Part shown: one piece after another, positions 41,529 through 50,390 of the stretch
Position numbering within the stretch: position 1 is the first letter of the stretch
Layout of the letters: each line of letters opens with the position of its first letter
Source of the DNA: Wandonia haliotis
Lineage (GTDB): Bacteria > Bacteroidota > Bacteroidia > Flavobacteriales_D > Crocinitomicaceae
Reading direction: 5' to 3'
Assembly: GCF_039523435.1 (NCBI RefSeq)
Contig: NZ_BAAAFH010000003.1
Span: 620,001-684,000 of the forward strand
DNA: 64,000 nt
The notes under the pieces: model-generated
Told to the model about the DNA's origin: nothing
Databases searched by the model: none
The model's input: the letters and a program-made list of their open reading frames with translations, nothing else
Program-made: the position numbers and the translations under genes

Positions 41529-43493
41529 ATGAGAAAATTAATACTGCTAACTGCTTTGTTGACATCGTTTGCCGGTTTCGTGACGGCACAATGTTCAATT
41601 TATTATGTAACTGTAGACGGAGCGGAAGATGCTTCCGGTACTATTGAAGACCCACTGGCAATTGAAATTGCTTTTTCAGATGCTGTGGATGGAGATGTGA
41701 TTAGAATTGCTACGGGGGAATACGCTCTTGATGCGCCTCTTGAGATAGCAGGGAATAATATTGTTGTAGAAGGAGGTTTTATTGCAGAGGAAGACTGGAC
41801 AAAAACCAGTGTTGCAGGAGCGACGACTCTGTATCGTTCTACAAATGCTCCGGAAGGAGCACTGAATCAACAACGATTGGTTGCTTTATCAATTAGTGAC
41901 AAAACGGGTTTTGAGTTACATGACCTGACAATCCGAACGGCAGATGCCAATTTGCCGGGAATGTCAACGTATGGAGTGTATCTTTCCAATTGTTCTTCGT
42001 ATCGCTTTGTGCGATGTATCATTGAAGCGGGTAACGCCGCAGACGGAGAGTCCGGGCTTGTAGGAGATGCCGGAGAACCGGGTGAGCAGGGAATTACCGG
42101 AGGAAATGGTAGTTGTAATGGAGGAGAGTGCACATTTGGTAACGGACAAGCCGGTGGAGCCGGAGGTTCAGGAGGTCTAGGAGGAGGTGCTGTAGCAGCA
42201 GGTTCCGGAGCAGGGTCGAATAACGGACAACAGGATAACGGAGTTGCAGGAACCGATGCGTCAGGAAGAAATGGCGGCGGCGGCGGTGGCGGCGGTGCCG
42301 GTGGAGATGAGTGTTCAACGAATAATGCGGGATTAGGAGGTGCTGGAGGTGCTTCAGCTTGTAATTCTGGTGCAAATGGTGGAAGTCCTGGGGCTCAGGG
42401 TGACCCGGGAGGAGATGGTGGTACCGGAAATCCGGGGATTAACGGTATGGCAGGTAGTATTGGAGAAGCCGGTTTACCCGGAGGTGAATATGCAGGATTT
42501 TGGATTCCCGGATCACAGGCGGGGACTGGTGGAGACGGATGTGGTGGTGCCGGTGGCGGTGGCGGTGGCGGAAGCGGTCGTCAGACATGTACTTTTTGTG
42601 ATAATGGTCCAGGGAACGGTGGCTCCGGTGGCGGTGGCGGTGGCCAGGGAGGAATCGGTGGAACCGGAGGTTTCGGTGGAGGTTCTTCATTTGGGGTATA
42701 CACGCGTCAGAATGGAACCGGATCAGCATTTATAGATTGTCGGGTGATTGCCGGTAATCAGGGATTTGGCGGAGCTGGTGGTCAGGGCGGAGCCGGAGGA
42801 GAAGGCGGAGCTGGTGGAGCAGCTAATGGTAGTTGTTCCGGAGAGATTGGTACAGGTGGAGCTGGAGGAAAAGGCGGTAACGGTGGTGCCGGAGGAAATG
42901 GTGGTGATGGAGCCATGGGAATTTCTTCTGCTGTCGAACTGGCTTCCGGAGAGGCATACACAGTTTTAAGTACAAATTATAACCTGGAAGCTCAGCCGGA
43001 AGTTAAACTTTCGTATACTGAATGCATGACACCTCAATCGGTAGTTGTTATCGAAAATCTGGATCTGAGTCAGGGAGAAAATGTTACAACCTGGAATTTT
43101 GGTATGAATGCAAATCCTGTTTCAGGAGTTGCAAACCCACAAGAAGTGACATTCCTTCAATCCGGATTTTTTAATATCGTAAATGGAACAAACACGTACC
43201 GTGCTTTTGCGTATTACTGCTGTGGAGACTTTGCAGGTGTAGAAGACCTTGATCCTATTGATAGAATAATGGTGTATCCGAACCCGACTTCAGGGACTAT
43301 AACGATGGAACTTCCGGAAAGTATTGATAATGCTGTTGTTCAGATAACAGATGTGAGTGGGAGAGTCTGGATTGATACAGAGATTAATAATAAGACCAAT
43401 CCTCAGTTTGACGTACAGGGAGCAGCCGGAATTTACTTTATAAAAATCAAAACCGGAGAAAAAGAAAGAATAATTAAACTGGTCAGAAAGTAA
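41529..43493 (+). CDS. Glycine-rich, partly collagen-like T9SS-secreted protein
   Basis: 654 residues. Signal peptide ending VTAQ (residue 20). N-terminal pectate-lyase-like beta-helix opening (IYYVTVDG, DGDVIRIATGEYALD, IVVEGGFIAEED). Residues 171-465 are extremely Gly-rich, with two runs of perfect G-x-y triplets (173-191 and 285-318), GGx stretches and isolated Cys pairs. The phrase GVY...C.I.AG occurs at both 150-170 and 390-410, so the Gly regions look like long loops out of a repeated helix turn. Type IX sorting domain from about 580 (VYPNPTSGTITMEL). Surface or secreted; adhesion or antifreeze-like packing possible. Confidence 0.85.
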   Translation: MRKLILLTALLTSFAGFVTAQCSIYYVTVDGAEDASGTIEDPLAIEIAFSDAVDGDVIRIATGEYALDAPLEIAGNNIVVEGGFIAEEDWTKTSVAGATTLYRSTNAPEGALNQQRLVALSISDKTGFELHDLTIRTADANLPGMSTYGVYLSNCSSYRFVRCIIEAGNAADGESGLVGDAGEPGEQGITGGNGSCNGGECTFGNGQAGGAGGSGGLGGGAVAAGSGAGSNNGQQDNGVAGTDASGRNGGGGGGGGAGGDECSTNNAGLGGAGGASACNSGANGGSPGAQGDPGGDGGTGNPGINGMAGSIGEAGLPGGEYAGFWIPGSQAGTGGDGCGGAGGGGGGGSGRQTCTFCDNGPGNGGSGGGGGGQGGIGGTGGFGGGSSFGVYTRQNGTGSAFIDCRVIAGNQGFGGAGGQGGAGGEGGAGGAANGSCSGEIGTGGAGGKGGNGGAGGNGGDGAMGISSAVELASGEAYTVLSTNYNLEAQPEVKLSYTECMTPQSVVVIENLDLSQGENVTTWNFGMNANPVSGVANPQEVTFLQSGFFNIVNGTNTYRAFAYYCCGDFAGVEDLDPIDRIMVYPNPTSGTITMELPESIDNAVVQITDVSGRVWIDTEINNKTNPQFDVQGAAGIYFIKIKTGEKERIIKLVRK

Positions 43494-43511
43494 TGACCAA
43501 ATAGATCAGAG

Positions 43512-43547
43512 AAAGAGGTTGTTTCGTTAGGAGCAACCTCTTTTTTC
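43512..43547 (+). terminator. Terminator after the glycine-rich gene
   Basis: AAGAGGTTG / CAACCTCTT 9-bp stem (43513-43521 with 43534-43542), 12-base loop, then T-rich tail. About 20 bases after the stop. Confidence 0.8.
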
Positions 43548-43630
43548 TGCCATAGTGGCAGGGATTTGTTTTGGCATGATTTCTGACAAAAAATAACCCG
43601 ATAGAACAGTGCAAAACCGATTATTAGACT

Positions 43631-43638
43631 TATTTTTG
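43631..43638 (+). promoter_or_regulatory. -7 box for secA
   Basis: TATTTTTG, exact TAnnTTTG match, 25 bases before ATG 43664. No TTTG at -33. Confidence 0.5.
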
Positions 43639-43663
43639 AGGTTTGCAATAAAAGAAACAGGCA

Positions 43664-46600
43664 ATGATAGCAGGAATTTTAAAGAAGATTTTTGGAGATA
43701 AATCAGCTAAAGACCAAAAAGAATACCAACCCTATATAGATCAGATCAATACATTTTATGCAGATTTAAAAACTGTTTCGGATGATGATTTGCGTGCTAA
43801 AACAAGAGAATTTAAAGCAAAAATAAAATCAGCTACGAGCGAGCTGGAAGATCAGATTACAGCTCTTCGTACAAAGACAGAAGATCCAACACTAGAGGTA
43901 CTCCAGAAAGAGGAATTGTTTGTCCAGATCGAAAACCTGGAGAAAAAAGTAAATGATAAGATCGAAGACATTCTTCTTGAATTGCTTCCGGAAGCATTTG
44001 CAGTGGTTAAAGAAACTGCCCGGCGTTGGTCTGAGAATAAAGAACTGGTCGTTACAGTAACCGAAATGGACCGGGATCTGGCAGCCAGAAAAGACGGGAT
44101 CATAATTGAAGGCGAAAAAGCAGTTTGGAAAAATCAGTGGACTGCGGCTGGTGCACCTGTTGAGTGGAACATGGTACACTATGATGTACAGTTGATGGGA
44201 GGAGCCGTATTACACCGTGGAAATATTGCTGAGATGCAGACCGGGGAAGGAAAAACGCTTGTTGCGACGCTTCCTGTTTATCTGAATGCTCTTTCTGGAA
44301 AAGGTGTGCACGTCGTTACAGTGAATGATTATCTGGCAAAACGAGATTCTGAGTGGATGGGACCCCTTTATCAGTTCCACGGACTTAGCGTTGACTGTAT
44401 TGATAAGCATCAACCCAACTCTGATGAAAGAAGAACAGCTTACAATGCTGATATCACGTTTGGGACAAATAATGAATTTGGTTTTGATTACCTGCGTGAC
44501 AATATGTCAAGTGATCCCGGTCAGTTAGTACAAAGAAATCACCATTATGCAATAGTCGATGAGGTCGATTCAGTATTAATTGATGATGCCCGTACTCCTC
44601 TTATTATTTCGGGACCTACCCCTAAGGGAGATCAGCACGAATTTTACCAGCTGAAACCGAAGATCGAAACGGTAGTCAACGAACAGAAAAAGTATGTTAC
44701 AACTGCCCTTTCGGAAGCAAAGAAATTATTGGCGTCACTTAATAATCCTGAATCTGCAGGAGATAAAAAAGAAGTGAAAAAGCAACTGGAAGACGGAGGA
44801 GTAATGTTGTTGCGTGCTTACCGGGGACTTCCTAAGAATAAAGCTTTAATTAAGTTTCTAAGTGAACCGGGAATAAGAGCTCACCTGCAAAAAACAGAGA
44901 ACTTCTATATGCAGGAACAAAATAAACACATGCCGTTTGTGGATAATGAATTGTTCTTTGTAATTGATGAGAAAAACAACTCGATTGAGTTGACTGAAAA
45001 AGGAATTGCCTTATTATCCAAAGGTGAAAACGGAGATTATTATGTCTTGCCGGATCTTGGTTCAGAGATTGCCGAGCTTGAAAAGCAAAACCTTCCGAAA
45101 GAAGAGCTTCTTGAGAAAAAAGATGGTTTAATCAGAGAGTTCAGTGTTAAGTCCGAGCGAATTCACAGTATGAACCAGCTATTGAAAGCATATACACTTT
45201 TTGAAAAAGAAGTTGAATATGTGATCATGGACGGTAAGATCAAGATCGTAGATGAGCAGACAGGGCGTATTATGGAAGGACGTCGTTACTCGGACGGTTT
45301 GCACCAGGCAATTGAAGCAAAAGAGAACGTTACAGTTGAAGCGGCTACGCAGACATACGCAACGGTTACCTTACAGAACTACTTTCGTATGTACCACAAA
45401 TTGTCCGGTATGACAGGTACAGCGGAAACTGAGGCAAAAGAATTCTGGGATATTTATAAATTGGATGTGGTTGTTATTCCAACTAACAAACCGATTCAGA
45501 GAAATGACGAGAATGATCTTGTCTATAAAACAGCACGGGAAAAATATAATGCTGTTATCATTGAAATTGAACGTCTGGTAAATCAGAAAAGACCTGTTTT
45601 GGTGGGGACGACAACAGTCGAGATTTCTGAATTATTGAGCCGGATGTTAAAGATGAAGAATATTTCGCACCAGGTATTGAACGCAAAATACCACCAGAAG
45701 GAAGCGGAGATTGTTGCGGAAGCCGGAAAACCGGGTACAGTAACGATCGCTACCAACATGGCCGGTCGTGGTACGGATATTAAACTTGGAGAAGGGGTTA
45801 AAGAAGCTGGAGGTCTTGCTATAATTGGTACAGAAAGACATGATTCAAGACGGGTGGATCGACAGTTAAGAGGTCGTGCCGGTCGTCAGGGGGATCCGGG
45901 GTCTTCGCAGTTCTTTGTTTCTTTGGAAGATGACCTTATGCGTAAATTCGGTTCTGAACGGATTGCCAAAATGATGGACCGTTTAGGGTTGAAAGAAGGA
46001 GAGGTGATTCAGCATGGAATGATCTCTAAATCAATTGAGCGTGCGCAGAAAAAAGTAGAAGAGAATAATTTCGGTATTCGTAAACGACTACTGGAATACG
46101 ATGATGTAATGAACGCCCAGCGAAAAGCTATTTACCGTAAGCGTAAGAGTGCTTTGTTCGGAGATCGTCTTGATCTGGATATTGCCAATATGTTCTACGA
46201 CACAGCAGAAGATATGGTGATTAACGGTATTCAGGGGAAAGACTTTAAATCCTTTGAACTGGAATTGTTTAAAACGTTTAGTATTGAATCTCCTGTTTCC
46301 GAAACAGAGTTTGGAAAATTAGATCAGTATGTGATTGTCGATAAAGTATTTGATGCGGCAATGGATTATTACGACCGTAAAAACCGTAAGCTGATAGATG
46401 TGGCAATGCCGATTATTAGTCAGGTGAAAGAGCAGCAGGGAGATAAATTCCAGAATGTCGCATTCCCGGTAACAGATGGTACAAAATCCATGCAGTTAGC
46501 GGTACATATAGATAAAGCAATTCAGTCAGAAGGACGCACTATTATCAAGAATATTGAGAAGAATATTGTGCTTGGAATGATTGACAACGAATGGAAAGAA

Positions 46601-47032
46601 CACCTTCGTGAAATGGATGACTTGCGTCAGTCAGTTCAGCAGGCAGTGTACGAACAAAAAGATCCGTTATTGATTTATAAACTGGAGTCATTTAACCTGT
46701 TTAAAGAAATGATGGCGCGACTGAATACAGAGATTTCTGAATTTTTGATAAAAGCGCAATTGCCGGTTACTACAGGTCAGCCGAATGTTCAGTCGACGAA
46801 TAAAGAAATAAATCAGGATAACTACGCTAAGGCACAGGCAACTTCTGCTCCTAATCAGTCAAGTACTGAAGCTCCGAGATTTGAAGGTAGCCAGGGATAT
46901 CAGCAGGCTATGCAAAATTCACACCAGGACAAAGTAAAACAACAACCGGTTACAGTAGAGCCGAAAATAGGGCGTAATGATCCTTGTCCTTGTGGTAGCG
47001 GGAAAAAGTATAAACAATGCCACGGCAAATAG
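43664..47032 (+). CDS. secA: Preprotein translocase ATPase SecA
   Basis: 1122 residues, the long form usual in Bacteroidota. SecA binds SecYEG and drives export of unfolded preproteins with ATP. Walker A MQTGEGKTLVA (about residue 190), VVTVNDYLAKRD, DEVDSVLIDDARTPL, the helicase-like TNMAGRGTDI and QLRGRAGRQGDPG, and the long helical scaffold are all intact. The tail after a Gln/Ser-rich linker is a zinc-binding SEC-C motif (RNDPCPCGSGKKYKQCHG). An N-terminal insertion and an insert in the first nucleotide-binding domain account for the length, as in relatives. Confidence 0.98.
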   Translation: MIAGILKKIFGDKSAKDQKEYQPYIDQINTFYADLKTVSDDDLRAKTREFKAKIKSATSELEDQITALRTKTEDPTLEVLQKEELFVQIENLEKKVNDKIEDILLELLPEAFAVVKETARRWSENKELVVTVTEMDRDLAARKDGIIIEGEKAVWKNQWTAAGAPVEWNMVHYDVQLMGGAVLHRGNIAEMQTGEGKTLVATLPVYLNALSGKGVHVVTVNDYLAKRDSEWMGPLYQFHGLSVDCIDKHQPNSDERRTAYNADITFGTNNEFGFDYLRDNMSSDPGQLVQRNHHYAIVDEVDSVLIDDARTPLIISGPTPKGDQHEFYQLKPKIETVVNEQKKYVTTALSEAKKLLASLNNPESAGDKKEVKKQLEDGGVMLLRAYRGLPKNKALIKFLSEPGIRAHLQKTENFYMQEQNKHMPFVDNELFFVIDEKNNSIELTEKGIALLSKGENGDYYVLPDLGSEIAELEKQNLPKEELLEKKDGLIREFSVKSERIHSMNQLLKAYTLFEKEVEYVIMDGKIKIVDEQTGRIMEGRRYSDGLHQAIEAKENVTVEAATQTYATVTLQNYFRMYHKLSGMTGTAETEAKEFWDIYKLDVVVIPTNKPIQRNDENDLVYKTAREKYNAVIIEIERLVNQKRPVLVGTTTVEISELLSRMLKMKNISHQVLNAKYHQKEAEIVAEAGKPGTVTIATNMAGRGTDIKLGEGVKEAGGLAIIGTERHDSRRVDRQLRGRAGRQGDPGSSQFFVSLEDDLMRKFGSERIAKMMDRLGLKEGEVIQHGMISKSIERAQKKVEENNFGIRKRLLEYDDVMNAQRKAIYRKRKSALFGDRLDLDIANMFYDTAEDMVINGIQGKDFKSFELELFKTFSIESPVSETEFGKLDQYVIVDKVFDAAMDYYDRKNRKLIDVAMPIISQVKEQQGDKFQNVAFPVTDGTKSMQLAVHIDKAIQSEGRTIIKNIEKNIVLGMIDNEWKEHLREMDDLRQSVQQAVYEQKDPLLIYKLESFNLFKEMMARLNTEISEFLIKAQLPVTTGQPNVQSTNKEINQDNYAKAQATSAPNQSSTEAPRFEGSQGYQQAMQNSHQDKVKQQPVTVEPKIGRNDPCPCGSGKKYKQCHGK

Positions 47033-47104
47033 TGGAATAGTGAGTTCTTCTTATTTTGTTCCATTTTTTGGTAATGGTTTGAATATCATATAACTTTTTT
47101 ACTA

Positions 47105-47112
47105 TATATTTG
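47105..47112 (+). promoter_or_regulatory. -7 box for the small Cys lipoprotein
   Basis: TATATTTG, exact TAnnTTTG match, 27 bases before ATG 47140. A TTTG lies 23 bases upstream (47078-47081), slightly beyond the usual spacing. Confidence 0.5.
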
Positions 47113-47139
47113 GAGCGAATAATAAAAAAACAATGTGCT

Positions 47140-47337
47140 ATGAAAAAAGTAATTTTTACTTTGCTTGGAGGATTAATGTTGACAGCTTCAGTTACATCTT
47201 GTAACAAGTGTGCTGAGTGTACTGGTACGACGAATAATATTTATGAAGGTGAGTACTGTAAAGGAAACGCAGTGAAGAATGCTATGTATGAAACTGCAAA
47301 AACTAACTGTGAAGCAGCAGGAGGAACTTTTAAGTAA
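47140..47337 (+). CDS. Small cysteine-containing lipoprotein
   Basis: 65 residues from ATG 47140. Lipoprotein signal ending VTSC (Cys21), then Cys24 and Cys27 (CNKCAEC) and two further Cys in EYCKG and NCEAAGGTF. The even set of non-lipid cysteines suggests two disulfides or a small metal site; the end recalls the short NCExxGGT lipoproteins common in Bacteroidota. Own promoter box and own terminator, so monocistronic. Function unknown. Confidence 0.7.
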   Translation: MKKVIFTLLGGLMLTASVTSCNKCAECTGTTNNIYEGEYCKGNAVKNAMYETAKTNCEAAGGTFK

Positions 47338-47355
47338 TTAGATCTTAAAGTGTAG

Positions 47356-47387
47356 AAAAAACCGTTCTGAGGAGGACGGTTTTTTTA
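47356..47387 (+). terminator. Terminator after the small Cys lipoprotein
   Basis: AAAAAACCGT / ACGGTTTTTT stem with a short purine loop, T-run included in the 3' arm. 18 bases after the stop. Confidence 0.8.
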
Positions 47388-47415
47388 GTATATAGACTTT
47401 TGTTCTGCAATTTTT

Positions 47416-47477
47416 TTGTTGTAACAATTTGTATTTTGTTTAATTATTTATTTAATTTGTTAAACAGTTTTGTTTAA
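47416..47477 (+). promoter_or_regulatory. Cluster of TTTGTTWAA repeats upstream of the carotenoid operon
   Basis: TTTGTTTAA (47435), TTTGTTAAA (47456) and TTTGTTTAA (47469) in one orientation, starts 21 and 13 bp apart, plus TTGTT-GT-AACAA inverted repeat at 47416-47427. All lie in the 115 bases ahead of the sigma factor gene. Possible regulator or autoregulatory sigma sites. Confidence 0.4.
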
Positions 47478-47502
47478 ACTTTTTAATTTAAAATTAAACA
47501 AT

Positions 47503-48006
47503 ATGTCAACACTTGAATTTTATACCGCCTTAACAGGTCTCGAAAGTTATCTGAAATCGTTTGCTATGACGTATACCAGAAACGAGGAAGATGCAAAAGA
47601 TCTGACGCAGGAAACAATCTTAAAAGCTATTGTTTACAGAGACTATTATATTCCTAAAACAAACTTTAAAGCATGGGTTTTCACCATTATGCGTAATATC
47701 TTTATTAATCAATATCGAAGAAAAACAAAATCAAATACTATATTTGACCACTCTAAAGATATGTTTCTGCTAACCAATGCTCCCGGGAGATCAGGGTCCC
47801 CTGAAAATTATATGGACGGTTTGGAATTAGAGAAGCAAATCCATAAATTAGAGGAAGAGTATCTGGTGCCTTTTCAGATGCATTTTCAGGGATTTAAATA
47901 CAAAGAGATTGCTGAAAAGTTGGGTATTCCGATAGGCACTGTAAAAAGCAGGATATTTTTAGCCCGGAAAAAACTAATGAACTGGTTACCGGGGTATGAG
48001 GAGTAG
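47503..48006 (+). CDS. ECF-type sigma factor at the head of the carotenoid operon
   Basis: 167 residues from ATG 47503 (MSTLEFYTAL); the frame is open 33 bases further up but that part is low-complexity leader DNA. Region 2: LKSFAMTYTRNEEDAKDLTQET, FKAWVFTIMRNIFINQYRRK. Region 4: FQMHFQGFKYKEIAEKLGIPIGTVKSRIFLARKKL. The crtI gene begins five bases after its stop, so sigma factor and carotenoid genes are one transcript. ECF factors linked to crt genes often belong to light or oxidative-stress circuits; no anti-sigma gene adjoins this one. Confidence 0.9.
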   Translation: MSTLEFYTALTGLESYLKSFAMTYTRNEEDAKDLTQETILKAIVYRDYYIPKTNFKAWVFTIMRNIFINQYRRKTKSNTIFDHSKDMFLLTNAPGRSGSPENYMDGLELEKQIHKLEEEYLVPFQMHFQGFKYKEIAEKLGIPIGTVKSRIFLARKKLMNWLPGYEE

Positions 48007-48011
48007 ATGGT

Positions 48012-49478
48012 ATGAGTAGAGTTATAGTAATAGGCTCGGGGATTTCTGGATTAGCAACGGCTTCTTTTCTTGCGAAGCAAGGTCATGAAGTAACTATTCT
48101 GGAGAAGAATAAAAGTGTTGGTGGGAGAGCCCGTCAATACGAGGAGAAAGGCTTTGTCTTTGATATGGGACCTTCCTGGTATTGGATGCCGGAGGTCTTT
48201 GAAAACTTTTATGCAAAATTTGGATATACTACCTCTGATTTCTATGAATTAAAAAGAGTAGATCCTTCTTATAGAGTATTCTGGAAAAATTCGGAGAAAA
48301 CAGATGTTCCGGCTTCTTATGAAGCACTATTAGACCTGTTTGAAAGTATAGAGAAGGGGAGTGCAAAAAAACTGGACTCTTTTTTGAAAGAAGCTCAGTA
48401 TAAGTATGAGGTTGGGATGAATGATCTTGTCTTCAAGCCGGGGATATCTATACTTGAGTTTGCAGATAGAAGAGTTATAGAAGGGATCTTTAAATTACAA
48501 TTGTTTTCTTCTTTTGAAAAGCATATAAAAGCACATTTTGCAAACCCTAAACTCTTGTCACTTCTCGAGTTTCCCATATTATTTTTGGGAGCAACGGCAA
48601 AGGAGACTCCTGCTCTTTATTCTTTAATGAATTATGCTGATCTGAAGTTAGGTACCTGGTATCCGATGGGGGGGATGTACAAAGTGGTTGAAGCATTTAG
48701 AACAATAGCTGAAAAACAAGGAGTTCAGGTTCTTACCGATCATGAAGTGACAGGTTTTGATTATGAAGGTAAAGAAGTAAAAAGAGTAAAGACGGATAAA
48801 GGTACTTTTGAAGCCGATATTGTTGTTTCATCAGCGGATTATGCACATACGGACAAGCTGTTGAATACTAAGGCAAATTATACAGATGAATACTGGGACA
48901 AGCGGACGATGGCACCTAGTTCCCTGTTGTTCTATATCGGAGTGGATAAAAAGATAGATGCGTTACAGCATCATAACTTATTCTTTGATGAAGATTTTAC
49001 GCTCCATGCGCATGAAATTTACAAAGATCCTAAATGGCCTTCAAAGCCTTTATTCTATGTGTGTTGTCCCTCCAGAACAGATGCTTCAGTAGCTCCGGAA
49101 GGAAAAGAGAATTTGTTTATTCTTATTCCGATTGCTCCGGGTCTTGAGGACGATAAAGATCTACATGAACATTACTATAACATAGCGATGGATAGACTTG
49201 AAGAAAGAGTAAATACTTCCGTAAGAGATGCTGTGATTTATAAAAGAAGTTATGCTTTAGATGACTTCAAGAAAGATTATCATGCGTTTAAAGGAAATGC
49301 TTACGGGCTTGCAAATACATTGCGCCAAACAGCGATACTTAAACCGAAATTGAAAAATAAGAAACTATCAAATTTCTTTTATACCGGGCAACTAACTACT
49401 CCCGGTCCCGGACTCCCTCCCGCAATAATTTCTGGAGAGGTTGTTGCCGGACAAATTCATAATAGCCTGAAATACTGA
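48012..49478 (+). CDS. crtI: Phytoene desaturase
   Basis: 488 residues, normal for bacterial CrtI. FAD-dependent desaturation of phytoene toward lycopene. N-terminal dinucleotide fold VIVIGSGISGLATASFLAKQG, then the family segment GGRARQYEEKGFVFDMGPSWYWMPE. The C-terminal carotenoid-desaturase signature GNAYGLANTLRQTA and LSNFFYTGQLTTPGPGLPPAIISGE is complete. Coupled to the sigma factor before it (5-base gap) and to crtB after it (4 bases). Downstream cyclase or ketolase genes are not in the window, so the final pigment cannot be named. Confidence 0.95.
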   Translation: MSRVIVIGSGISGLATASFLAKQGHEVTILEKNKSVGGRARQYEEKGFVFDMGPSWYWMPEVFENFYAKFGYTTSDFYELKRVDPSYRVFWKNSEKTDVPASYEALLDLFESIEKGSAKKLDSFLKEAQYKYEVGMNDLVFKPGISILEFADRRVIEGIFKLQLFSSFEKHIKAHFANPKLLSLLEFPILFLGATAKETPALYSLMNYADLKLGTWYPMGGMYKVVEAFRTIAEKQGVQVLTDHEVTGFDYEGKEVKRVKTDKGTFEADIVVSSADYAHTDKLLNTKANYTDEYWDKRTMAPSSLLFYIGVDKKIDALQHHNLFFDEDFTLHAHEIYKDPKWPSKPLFYVCCPSRTDASVAPEGKENLFILIPIAPGLEDDKDLHEHYYNIAMDRLEERVNTSVRDAVIYKRSYALDDFKKDYHAFKGNAYGLANTLRQTAILKPKLKNKKLSNFFYTGQLTTPGPGLPPAIISGEVVAGQIHNSLKY

Positions 49479-49482
49479 TACA

Positions 49483-50319
49483 ATGAAAGAAGTTTTTGAT
49501 CAATTATCCCACCACACAAGCAAAGTTACTACAAAGAGGTATAGTACTTCTTTTTCTTTGGGTATCAGATTTCTTGAAAAAGAATTGAGACAACCTATTT
49601 ATGATGTGTATGGTTTTGTCCGTTGTGCTGATGAAATTGTGGATTCTTTCCACGGTTTTGATAAAGAAAAACTAATGGCTGATTTCCGTATTCAGACGTT
49701 TGAAGCTATTGAAAAAGGAATCTCACTGAACCCGATCTTGAACGCATTTCAGCATACGGTCAATAAGTACAAAATTCCACTTGATCTGATTGATACATTT
49801 CTGAAAAGTATGGAGATGGATCTTGATTTTGAGAAATATTCAAAAAAAGATTTTGAAACCTACATTTTAGGATCAGCGGAAGTAGTTGGTCTGATGTGTC
49901 TTAAAATCTTTGTTTTTGGAGATGAAAAGGAATATGAGCGATTGAAACCCAATGCAATGAAACTGGGGTCGGCTTTCCAGAAAATTAATTTTCTCAGAGA
50001 TCTGAAAGATGATTATCATATCTTGGGTAGAACGTACTTTCCGGGAATAAATATGGCTGATTTTACCAACGAGGTAAAACAAGAAATAGAAGCGGATATT
50101 GAACGGGACTTTCACGAAGGCTATTTAGGTATTCTTGAACTACCTAAAAATTCCCGGTTTGGTGTGTATATGGCTTACGTCTATTATTACAAATTGTTTT
50201 TGAAAATCAAAGCCTGCCCTGCTGATAGAATTCTAAAAGAGCGGGTACGTATTCCTAATAGGAGAAAATACCGTTTGTTTCTTTCAAGTTATGTACGGCA
50301 TAGCTTTAATTTAGTCTGA
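49483..50319 (+). CDS. crtB: Phytoene synthase
   Basis: 278 residues. Joins two geranylgeranyl diphosphates to phytoene. First Asp-rich motif in GFVRCADEIVDSF and second in NFLRDLKDDYHILGRTYFP, both needed for magnesium and diphosphate binding; YSTSFSLGIRFL is the usual N-terminal landmark. Last gene of the sigma-crtI-crtB unit. No clear terminator follows; radA starts 71 bases on. Confidence 0.95.
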   Translation: MKEVFDQLSHHTSKVTTKRYSTSFSLGIRFLEKELRQPIYDVYGFVRCADEIVDSFHGFDKEKLMADFRIQTFEAIEKGISLNPILNAFQHTVNKYKIPLDLIDTFLKSMEMDLDFEKYSKKDFETYILGSAEVVGLMCLKIFVFGDEKEYERLKPNAMKLGSAFQKINFLRDLKDDYHILGRTYFPGINMADFTNEVKQEIEADIERDFHEGYLGILELPKNSRFGVYMAYVYYYKLFLKIKACPADRILKERVRIPNRRKYRLFLSSYVRHSFNLV

Positions 50320-50390
50320 ACAGCATACATTACAAGAGAACGTAAATAGATTCTGTCCGAAGTTTAGTAAACTTGTGAAAAATCGAGTGT

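Noticed and set aside
42094..42735. Several long frames on both strands inside the glycine-rich gene (His/Arg-rich or Val/Glu-rich)
   Set aside because: They arise from GGN-rich codon runs; composition is that of shifted or reverse-read glycine codons.
47033..47075. Weak TGGAA / TTCCA hairpin with T-run after secA
   Set aside because: Only five pairs around a loop of about 30 bases; too weak to call a terminator.
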